Position numbers and translations under genes: made by a program. From Bacteroidaceae bacterium (GTDB lineage Bacteria > Bacteroidota > Bacteroidia > Bacteroidales > Bacteroidaceae): 64,000 bases of DNA. How positions within the stretch are numbered: position 1 is the first letter of the stretch; each line of letters begins with the position of its first letter. Shown here piece after piece: positions 42,644 to 49,983 of this stretch. The stretch covers positions 22,223-86,222 of the forward strand of contig JAFUWG010000010.1 of assembly GCA_017483605.1 (NCBI GenBank), in the 5' to 3' direction. The notes under the pieces are model-generated. The model ran no database searches. It was not told where the DNA came from and saw only the letters and a program-made list of their open reading frames with translations.

Positions 42644-43666
42644 TTATTCAATCACCACGCGTGTCCAGCCGTGAACGTCGGGTTCTGTGCCATACTGGAT
42701 GCCACGCAGTTTGTTATAAAGTTTCTCAGAAATCGGGCCTGGTTTGCCGTCCTTGGAGATTTGGAAGGTCTTCTTTTCCTCCAAGTCGTCAATCTTGCCG
42801 ATAGGCGAAATCACGGCTGCTGTGCCACATGCACCTGCCTCCTCGAAGGTGGCAAGTTCTTCCTCTGGAATCTGGCGACGCTCCACCTTCAAGCCAAGGT
42901 CTTCAGCCAACTGCATGAGCGACTTGTTGGTGATGGAGGGAAGGATGGAAGTCGATTTTGGAGTCACGTAGGTGTTGTCCTTGATGCCGAAGAAGTTGGC
43001 AGCACCACACTCGTCCATGTACTTCTTCTCCTTGGCGTCGAGGTAGAACTCGCAGGCGTAACCCAAGTCGTGAGCCATCTTGTTGGCACGGAGGGATGCA
43101 GCGTAGTTGCCACCCACCTTGTAGATACCAGTGCCGAGAGGGGCGGAGCGGTCGTACTCGCGGATAATCACGTAGTCGTTGCAAGAGAAGCCACCCTTGA
43201 AGTAAGGACCCACGGGAGTGACGAAAATCATGAACAGATACTCTGTGGCTGGATGCACACCCACCTGAGCACTCGTACCGATGAGGAGCGGACGGATGTA
43301 GAGTGTGGCACCTGTCTCGTAGGGAGGGATGAAACGCTCGTTGAGACGCACCACCTTATCCACCATTTCGTTGAATTTCTCAGTAGAAATCTCTGGCATC
43401 AGAATGCCTCGGCAAGTGCTTTGCAGACGGGCTGCGTTCTCGTCTGAGCGGAACACACGCACCTTGCCATCTGGGCAACGATAAGCCTTCAGACCTTCAA
43501 ATGCTTCCTGTCCGTAGTGCAGACAGGTGGCCGCCATGTGGAGTGGGATGGTTTCCTCTGAGCAAACCTCAATCTCGCCCCATTTGCCGTCACGGAAATA
43601 ACAGCGTACATTGTAATCAGTCTTGTGATAGCCAAAACCAAGACTTGACCAATCCAAATTTTCCAT
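42644..43666 (-). CDS. ilvE: Branched-chain amino acid aminotransferase
   Basis: This PLP enzyme transfers amino groups in the last step of Val, Leu and Ile synthesis. The 340-residue protein has GQEAFEGLKAYRCPDGKVRV, VLFRSDENAARL-like RVFRSDENAARLQSTCRG, YIRPLLIGTS, GGNYAASLRANKMAHDLGYA and YLDAKEKKYMDECGAANFFG, all class IV aminotransferase (BCAT group II) blocks. Its leader carries a stem-loop at 43704-43734. Confidence 0.94.
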   Translation of the reverse strand: MENLDWSSLGFGYHKTDYNVRCYFRDGKWGEIEVCSEETIPLHMAATCLHYGQEAFEGLKAYRCPDGKVRVFRSDENAARLQSTCRGILMPEISTEKFNEMVDKVVRLNERFIPPYETGATLYIRPLLIGTSAQVGVHPATEYLFMIFVTPVGPYFKGGFSCNDYVIIREYDRSAPLGTGIYKVGGNYAASLRANKMAHDLGYACEFYLDAKEKKYMDECGAANFFGIKDNTYVTPKSTSILPSITNKSLMQLAEDLGLKVERRQIPEEELATFEEAGACGTAAVISPIGKIDDLEEKKTFQISKDGKPGPISEKLYNKLRGIQYGTEPDVHGWTRVVIE

Positions 43667-43703
43667 ATCTTATTGTCGTTTTAGTGATAACACATTTGGG
43701 GAA

Positions 43704-43734
43704 TGTGACGGTTTCTCGCATACGAAACGTCACA
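43704..43734 (-). promoter_or_regulatory. Stem-loop in the ilvE leader
   Basis: On the minus strand TGTGACGTTTC, an 8-nt loop, then GAAACcGTCACA: 11 pairs with one bulge. It lies between the -7 box at 43744-43751 (TATCTTTG on the minus strand) and the ilvE start. No peptide rich in Ile, Leu or Val is visible, so it is not a classical attenuator. Confidence 0.5.
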
Positions 43735-43743
43735 AACGATATG

Positions 43744-43751
43744 CAAAGATA
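43744..43751 (-). promoter_or_regulatory. Candidate -7 box of ilvE
   Basis: CAAAGATA reads TATCTTTG on the minus strand. The -33 region is AT-rich without a clear TTTG. Confidence 0.5.
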
Positions 43752-43871
43752 GTGAAAAAAAAGATTAAACGGCATAAAAAGAAGTTTTTTTTCTTCATCA
43801 AGCCCTAAAAATCCCTCGAACCTCCCAAACCGCCAATTCAGGAGTACAAACACCCTTTTCTCGCAGATGTT

Positions 43872-43981
43872 CTTAAAACTAAAGTTAGATTTTATAAAAT
43901 TCAAGTTAGATTTATATAAATTTAAGTTCAATTTTATAAAATTTAAGTTGGATTTTATAAAATCTAACTTTAGTTTTAAGA
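43872..43981. repeat. Dispersed 110-bp AT-rich palindromic repeat, copy B
   Basis: Nearly identical to 29334-29442 (about four differences), with the same 21-bp internal period and inverted CTTAAAACTAAAG ends. It stands between two divergent genes, upstream of ilvE and of the M1-like peptidase gene. Confidence 0.9.
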
Positions 43982-44087
43982 GCACTTGCAGCAATTGCCC
44001 ATTTCAGAGCCCTCGAAAAGACATAAAAAGATAGCCGTCCACCTCATTTAATCTATAAGAAACGAAGGTTTTGTCAGAAAAAAGCCT

Positions 44088-44095
44088 TATCTTTG
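44088..44095 (+). promoter_or_regulatory. Candidate -7 box of the M1-like peptidase gene
   Basis: TATCTTTG, 35 bp upstream of the ATG at 44131. Confidence 0.5.
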
Positions 44096-44130
44096 CACAC
44101 GACTATACAACAAACTCACCAAGAACTTAT

Positions 44131-45543
44131 ATGAAAAAGAACTTCCTCTTTCTTCTGACAGCAAGCCTCATCGCTTCATGTTCGCCCCAAAGCCAGCGTG
44201 CCGACTATGCGTTGTCGTGGGAGGGCGACGGAATCGGGGTTGCCGTCACTCTGACATCACCCAACGACACCGTTCTGTTCACCTATGCTTCGGATGCAGG
44301 GGGGCAGACTGACCAAATGAGTTGGCTGCAAGACTTGACCGTCAGCCAAGGGGAAGTGCTGGTGGACTCTGCCACACGCGAACTGACCATCTTGACGGAT
44401 GGCGGACAGGCGAGATTTTCATACGTCATCCGCTGCACCTTGCCCGAAGGGTATGGCTCTCCGGGGGGATGCCTGATGGATGTGTTCCGTCCCGACATCG
44501 ACGACAAGATGCTCTTCTCCAGAACAGAAAACATCTTTGTCGTGCCACGGGATGACGACGAAATGCCCGTCTCCGTGACATGGACTTCTGTGCCCGACTA
44601 TCCCGTGTTCTGTCTCTACAATGCAGGACATGGGACAGAGCGTTTCGATGGAGCAGCCAGCGACATTTCTTTCTCCGTGATGGCTGGCGACCCGCTGCTG
44701 ACGGTGGACACGGTGATGGTGGACGGAAATCTGCACTATCTGGTCACGGCACTTCGGAAAAATGTCGAAAAGAACAAAGCCGACCTCAAAGACTATTTCC
44801 GAACATTTTACGCCTCCATTTCCAACTTTTGGAATGAAGAGTACAAGGCACCCTATTCGATGCTTGTCTTTCCGTTCCGCAACAATACATTCGATATGAC
44901 AGGCAACGGATTCAGAAACGGATTTGTCTCTCGATATGACGCCACTGCCGACACGATTATGAACAAAGACCGCCGCGATTTGTTCACACATGAAATCGGT
45001 CACAAATGGCTGAACAACGGAACGATATGGTTTGCCGAGGGGTTTGACGAAATGCAGACGGGCTACCAATTTGTGGCATCCGGGTTGGAAGACCCATCTT
45101 ATTTCGCTACTTATTTCAATGCTGCTCTGGCAGGACTTCACAAAAATCCCTATCGGAACGCTGCGGGCAAAGAAGCCGAGGAGCGTTTCTGGGACGACAA
45201 TGACTACACATGGCTGCTGTATTGGCGTGGATTCAGTTATGCGTTCCATCTGACAGGTCTCTACGAGAAAGAAACGGGACAGCCCAACGCGTGGAAACCG
45301 ATGATGCAAGCAGTCAAACCCTTCCTCGACGATTTTTCGGCAGAGAAATTTTTGGACGCCATGGCAAAACTGATGGACAGGAAACGTCTCGAAAAAGATT
45401 ACCAAACCTACATGCAGGAAGGAAAAGACTTTGACTTTTTCGTCGAAGACCTCCCGACGGGATGCAAAATCGTCCGTCAAAACGACGGCACTCCACAACT
45501 CGTGATTACAGACTCTGTCGCCTTTGCCCGACATTTCCAATAA
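44131..45543 (+). CDS. M1-like zinc peptidase lipoprotein
   Basis: The ATG at 44131 gives MKKNFLFLLTASLIASC with Cys17 as lipidation site; the frame is open 20 codons earlier without signal features. Near the middle HEIGHKWLNNGTIWFAEGFD shows the HExxH zinc motif and the third ligand Glu in the expected spacing of gluzincins, followed by the FSYAFHLTGLYEK region. Overall length is 470. The usual GAMEN motif of true M1 aminopeptidases was not found, so substrate and activity remain open. It lies 22 bp before the lyase gene and may be co-transcribed. Confidence 0.75.
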   Translation: MKKNFLFLLTASLIASCSPQSQRADYALSWEGDGIGVAVTLTSPNDTVLFTYASDAGGQTDQMSWLQDLTVSQGEVLVDSATRELTILTDGGQARFSYVIRCTLPEGYGSPGGCLMDVFRPDIDDKMLFSRTENIFVVPRDDDEMPVSVTWTSVPDYPVFCLYNAGHGTERFDGAASDISFSVMAGDPLLTVDTVMVDGNLHYLVTALRKNVEKNKADLKDYFRTFYASISNFWNEEYKAPYSMLVFPFRNNTFDMTGNGFRNGFVSRYDATADTIMNKDRRDLFTHEIGHKWLNNGTIWFAEGFDEMQTGYQFVASGLEDPSYFATYFNAALAGLHKNPYRNAAGKEAEERFWDDNDYTWLLYWRGFSYAFHLTGLYEKETGQPNAWKPMMQAVKPFLDDFSAEKFLDAMAKLMDRKRLEKDYQTYMQEGKDFDFFVEDLPTGCKIVRQNDGTPQLVITDSVAFARHFQ

Positions 45544-45565
45544 AAGATGAAACACCTATACCTTT

Positions 45566-48544
45566 ATGAGAACGGCTTTTATCAACCTATTATTTTTGAT
45601 GACGCTATCCGCCTATGCCCAGACATGGAAGGTGGAGGCGGAAGACCCCACATCGACCGTGACATGGAAGAACGGTACGGCTACTATTGTGGCTCCGAAG
45701 GGGCTGACCCTGTGGTGTGAGGAGAAGATGGAGGGGAACGTGGTGATTGAATATGAGGCACGGATTGTGGGGGACAGGCGTTTCAAGGATGAGCAGGGAA
45801 ACGTGCGAGTGAGCGACCTAAACTGCTTCTGGATGGCAGATAAGTGCGGTGGATACGGAGGGAAGTTTGTGGACAATTATGCCCTGAGAACCTACTATGT
45901 GGGATATGGAGGAAACTGGAACACGACCACCCGATTCCGCCGCTATACAGGCGACGCACGAGGCATTGACAGCACAGCGTATCGCCCCATCGTACTGAAG
46001 GAGTACACGAAGGACTTGGGGCAGAGCACCCAAGAACATTCCCAAGCCAAGGAGCACCGGCTGGTCAAAGACAAATGGTACAAGATTCGCTTGGAGCAAG
46101 TGGATGGGCATGCACGATATTTCATCGATGGAGAACTGCTGGTCGATTACGTTGACCCCACCCCACTCACAGAAGGCTACTTCGGATTCAGAACCACCTT
46201 GGCAAAAGCGGAACTGAGAAACTTCAAATACGAATGCCGAAAACTCGATGAAGAACCCATTGTCTTGAAGTGGATTGGGGGCATAGGAAGTGGTGTGACC
46301 ACCTTCGGTGTACCGTTCTCCAAAGGCGAAGTGACAGAAGAGGCTTTCACATTGCAGACAGACAAAGGCATCCCTCTCCCCTTCGACACCTGGCGACTCG
46401 CCTCATGGCAAGACGAAAGTGCGAAGTGGCAAGCCTTCACCACCATCGTACCCGAAGGAACGGACTCCGTCCTCCTCATCAAAAAGCCATCCGCAAAATT
46501 GAAGATGGTGCCACCCTATCCATCACAAGACGCATTCCCACCGTTCTATGTCACGCTGAACAGAGAGAAATGCCCCATCCTCACCCACGAAATCGAATCG
46601 AAAGGTGACATTCGCGAGGTACACAAATACACGGGCAAGAACTTCATCATCCGCACCTATCAATATGCAGACAGAAAGGAGATGAAACTGGTGCATACCC
46701 TCCTTGTGGATAGTGCCCTGAACAAAGAAGGCCTGAAAGAACTCTCCATCCACTTCAAGGTGCCCATGCACGGAAAGCCCTACGAACGCTTCGCTGATTT
46801 TGAAGGCAAACCCATGAGTGTACAACCCCTCATTGCTCGCAGGAACATCGACCTCGAAAGGATGGATGCCACCACCCTCTCCATGCTCCAAAACATCGCC
46901 CAATGGGACGGATTCCGACTCTCCCAACTCTCCCCCAACGGCTACAGCATCCGCAAACGAGCCACCCATGCCTCCCCGTGGATTGGCACGATGGAAGGGA
47001 GAAGGCATGACGGAACAGTAACGATAGGGACCCTCGCTCCGAACAAGCCGGATGGCTCTCCCCATTATGGGGGAGATGTCCGAAGGACAGAGAGGGTCTT
47101 TTCCTTCCACCTCCAAGACTTCTGGCAATCTTACCCCTCCACCCTCCAAGTGGACGGCATGCGAAGCGACACCGCCATCGTCACCGTCAGCCTCTATTCG
47201 CCCGAAGCCGAACCCTACTCCTTCGAGCGCTACGACACCATCGCCCACACCCTCGAAGCCGCCTACGAAGACGTGCAGCCGGGCATGAGCACCGCATGGG
47301 GCATCGGCAGGACAAGCACCATTTGGATTGGATGTCAAATGGAAGATGGTAAATGTCAACCCTCAACGGTCAATAGTCAATTAGTCTGCACACCCGAGTA
47401 TCTGCACAGAAAGCGTGCCTTCGGCATCTGGAGCCTCCCCACCCTCAACACCCCACGCGACAGCCTCATCGAAAGCACCCTCAGCGGCATCATGCAGTTC
47501 TATGAAAAAGAAATCGAACGGAACGGCTGGTACGGCTTCTTCAACTACGGCGACGTGATGCATGCCTACGATGCCTTCCGCGACGAGTGGCGATACGACG
47601 TGGGCGGCTACGCATGGGACAACACCGAACTGGGCACCCCTGCCATGCTCTGGTATCAGTTCCTCCGCACAGGCGACCCCGACGTGTGGCGAATGGCAGA
47701 AGCCATGACCCGCCATTGCAGTGAGGTCGACACCTACCACACAGGGCCCCACGCAGGTCTCGGCTCTCGCCACAACGTCACCCATTGGGGTTGCGGAGCC
47801 AAGGAAGCCCGCATCAGCGAAGCCTGGTGGAACCGCTTCTACTATTACCTGACTGCCGACGAACGCACTGGCGACATCATGCACGAGGTGGCTGATGCCG
47901 ATACATTATTATATATATTAGACCCCATGCGGCTCGCCCAACCTCGCGAACTCTACCCCTGCACCGCCCCTGCCCGCCTCCGCATCGGCCCCGACTGGCT
48001 TGCCTATGCCAGCAACTGGCTCACCGAATGGGAGCGTCGCCCCGTGTGCTGCGATTCCGTCGCAGCAAAGGGGAGTGCCCCCTACCTCCAGAAGATAAAG
48101 GCAGGCATGTCCTCCATCGCCTCCTTCCCCTTCGGCTTCTACCAAGGTCCCCTCGCCCTCGGCTACGACCCTGCCACGGGCATCCTCACCTCCGAAGTGG
48201 ATCCGCCCTTCGCCTCCACCAACCACCTCATGGCAATCATGGGCGGCTTCGAACTCATCAACGAGATGGAACCCATGATTGAGTGTCCCGCCTTCTACCA
48301 GAAGTGGCTCGAACACAACCGCCTCTACAAAGAAAACGCGTGGAACCTCAAGAAAAACAAGTTCCTCATCCCCCGTCTCTCCGCCTACGCAGGTTGGCGA
48401 CTCGGCGATGAACGGCTGAAGCAACAAGCATGGGACGACCTGCTGCATCACATACCGCTCACCAACCGACAAACCATCTGGACCAACGACTGTGCCACAT
48501 GGACACTCGATGCCATATTCTTGAAAGAAACCATCAACAAGTAG
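45566..48544 (+). CDS. Exo-rhamnogalacturonan lyase-like secreted protein (PcRGLX/YetA type) with N-terminal DUF6250-like domain
   Basis: A signal peptide (LLFLMTLSAYAQ) leads to a jelly-roll-like domain (about 20-220; LTLWCEEKMEGNVVIEYEAR, YYVGYGGNWNTTTRFRRY, YFIDGELLVDYVDP). The main part is then WIGGIGSGVTTFGVPFSKGE, with a C-terminal helical barrel (YGFFNYGDVMHAYDAFRDEW, DNTELGTPAMLWYQFLRTGD). This order matches PcRGLX-type proteins acting on rhamnogalacturonan I. Two in-frame repeat-derived insertions are visible: NKPDGSPHYGGDVRRTERVF near residue 492 and STVNSQLVC near 603. Length 992 residues. It is followed by a GH105 gene. Confidence 0.8.
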   Translation: MRTAFINLLFLMTLSAYAQTWKVEAEDPTSTVTWKNGTATIVAPKGLTLWCEEKMEGNVVIEYEARIVGDRRFKDEQGNVRVSDLNCFWMADKCGGYGGKFVDNYALRTYYVGYGGNWNTTTRFRRYTGDARGIDSTAYRPIVLKEYTKDLGQSTQEHSQAKEHRLVKDKWYKIRLEQVDGHARYFIDGELLVDYVDPTPLTEGYFGFRTTLAKAELRNFKYECRKLDEEPIVLKWIGGIGSGVTTFGVPFSKGEVTEEAFTLQTDKGIPLPFDTWRLASWQDESAKWQAFTTIVPEGTDSVLLIKKPSAKLKMVPPYPSQDAFPPFYVTLNREKCPILTHEIESKGDIREVHKYTGKNFIIRTYQYADRKEMKLVHTLLVDSALNKEGLKELSIHFKVPMHGKPYERFADFEGKPMSVQPLIARRNIDLERMDATTLSMLQNIAQWDGFRLSQLSPNGYSIRKRATHASPWIGTMEGRRHDGTVTIGTLAPNKPDGSPHYGGDVRRTERVFSFHLQDFWQSYPSTLQVDGMRSDTAIVTVSLYSPEAEPYSFERYDTIAHTLEAAYEDVQPGMSTAWGIGRTSTIWIGCQMEDGKCQPSTVNSQLVCTPEYLHRKRAFGIWSLPTLNTPRDSLIESTLSGIMQFYEKEIERNGWYGFFNYGDVMHAYDAFRDEWRYDVGGYAWDNTELGTPAMLWYQFLRTGDPDVWRMAEAMTRHCSEVDTYHTGPHAGLGSRHNVTHWGCGAKEARISEAWWNRFYYYLTADERTGDIMHEVADADTLLYILDPMRLAQPRELYPCTAPARLRIGPDWLAYASNWLTEWERRPVCCDSVAAKGSAPYLQKIKAGMSSIASFPFGFYQGPLALGYDPATGILTSEVDPPFASTNHLMAIMGGFELINEMEPMIECPAFYQKWLEHNRLYKENAWNLKKNKFLIPRLSAYAGWRLGDERLKQQAWDDLLHHIPLTNRQTIWTNDCATWTLDAIFLKETINK
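47029..47098 (+). repeat. AGACCCTCT-type palindromic element inside the rhamnogalacturonan lyase-like gene
   Basis: Ends GACCCTC (47029-47035) and GAGGGTC (47092-47098), with a central TCTCCCC-ATTAT-GGGGGAGA hairpin. It encodes the peptide APNKPDGSPHYGGDVRRTER, nearly identical to that in the helicase gene at 50292-50396. The host frame stays open on both sides. Confidence 0.85.
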
Positions 48545-48575
48545 TTGAATGTAAAATGTTAAATGTTATAGCCAC

Positions 48576-49892
48576 ATGAAAAAAATACACTTCCTCTCAT
48601 CCGAAAGGTGGATACTCAGATTTTTCATTTTTCACTTTTCACTTTTCACTCTCTCCGTGTCTGCACAAGAAGTACAGAACGATGCCACCGCACCTCTCCA
48701 CCTCATGCGTCCTGCCTACAAAATCCCCTACGGAATACCCAAGGCAGAAGAGGTGAAAGCCACGATGGACAGAATCAAGAACTACCTTGATGCCACCACC
48801 TTCATGGAACTGGACGAATCAGGCAAGATGCTCAAACGAGGCACCTTCCGCCTCACCTCCTATGAGTGGGGCGTCACCTATTCCGCCATGCTCCGTGCTG
48901 GCGAAGTGACAGGCGACCCATCCTACACCCGATACGCCATCGACCGCATGGAATTCCTCGCCCGACTCGCCCCCGACTTCAAAGCACGGCTCGACAGGGG
49001 CGAAGACATCGACCCCCTCATGCACCAAGTGGTGAAGCCCGAAGCCCTCGACGATGCAGGAGCCATCTGTGCCGCCATGCTGAAGGCGAAAGACCTGAAA
49101 CTCTCCAAGCAGATTGAGACCTACTACGACTTCATTGCCCACCAGCAATACCGCTACACCGACGGCATGTTTGCCCGTCTCCGCCCGGTGAAGAACACCG
49201 TGTGGCTCGACGACATGTTTATGGGCATCCCTGCCCTCGCCCTCCACGGCGACATCGACGAAGCCCAACGCCAATTCAAACTCTTCCACGACAAGATGTG
49301 GGTGAAAGACAAACATCTGTACCGGCATGGCTGGGTGCCAAGCGAACATCACCCCTCCTTCTTCTGGGGACGTGCCAACGGTTGGGCACTCCTGACCGCC
49401 TGTGAACTCCTCGACGTGAAAGAATCCGCCATCATCATGACCTACTTCAAGGAGCACCTTGCAGGACTCCTTCCCCTCCAGCACCACGACGGTGCATGGC
49501 ACCAACTGCTCGACCGTCCCGACACCTACCTCGAGACCTCCTGCACCGCCATCTACTGCTACTGCCTTGCCCATGCCATCAACCAAGGGTGGCTCGATGC
49601 CGAAACCTACGGAGTACAAGCCATCCTCGCATGGAACTACGTCAATGCACACGTCAACCAGCAAGGACAAGTGGAAGGCACCTGCGTCGGCACCGGCCTC
49701 GCCTTCGACCCCGCCTTCTATGCCTACCGCCCCGTCAACAACTTCGCCGCCCACGGCTACGGCCCCACCCTCTGGGCAGGTGCAGAAATCTACCAACTCG
49801 TCAAGACCCACCACATCAAACTCAACGACTCCGCCATCCACTTCTACCCCGAAGACCCCCAGACGGACGAACCCATCTTCTATGTAAAATAA
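48576..49892 (+). CDS. GH105 unsaturated rhamnogalacturonyl hydrolase-like protein
   Basis: The 438-residue protein is an (alpha/alpha)6 barrel of the YteR/YesR family, which removes unsaturated galacturonyl residues left by pectate and rhamnogalacturonan lyases. Typical blocks are FRLTSYEWGVTYSAMLRAGE, VKPEALDDAGAICAAMLKAK, VWLDDMFMGIPALALHGDID, SFFWGRANGWALLTACELLD and HHDGAWHQLLDRPDTYLETS. The signal peptide region is built from a CATTTTTCACTTTTCACTTTT repeat. It lies 31 bp after the lyase-like gene, and the two form a minimal pectin unit without SusC/SusD. Confidence 0.92.
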   Translation: MKKIHFLSSERWILRFFIFHFSLFTLSVSAQEVQNDATAPLHLMRPAYKIPYGIPKAEEVKATMDRIKNYLDATTFMELDESGKMLKRGTFRLTSYEWGVTYSAMLRAGEVTGDPSYTRYAIDRMEFLARLAPDFKARLDRGEDIDPLMHQVVKPEALDDAGAICAAMLKAKDLKLSKQIETYYDFIAHQQYRYTDGMFARLRPVKNTVWLDDMFMGIPALALHGDIDEAQRQFKLFHDKMWVKDKHLYRHGWVPSEHHPSFFWGRANGWALLTACELLDVKESAIIMTYFKEHLAGLLPLQHHDGAWHQLLDRPDTYLETSCTAIYCYCLAHAINQGWLDAETYGVQAILAWNYVNAHVNQQGQVEGTCVGTGLAFDPAFYAYRPVNNFAAHGYGPTLWAGAEIYQLVKTHHIKLNDSAIHFYPEDPQTDEPIFYVK

Positions 49893-49894
49893 AA

Positions 49895-49976
49895 CCGTAC
49901 CCCTCGGCTACGATGCAGTGTACCCCTCGGGTACGCCACCTCGTACCCGAGGGGTACGGCTTGAAGAGATTTTTTT
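49895..49976 (+). terminator. Terminator with duplicated left arm after the pectin genes
   Basis: CCGTACCCCTCGG (49895-49907) and GTACCCCTCGGGTAC (49920-49934) can each pair with the right arm GTACCCGAGGGGTACGG (49943-49959/60). A T run at 49970-49976 follows. It has the same design as 16750-16818 but an unrelated unit, and again lies between converging genes. Confidence 0.85.
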
Positions 49977-49983
49977 CAAGGGG

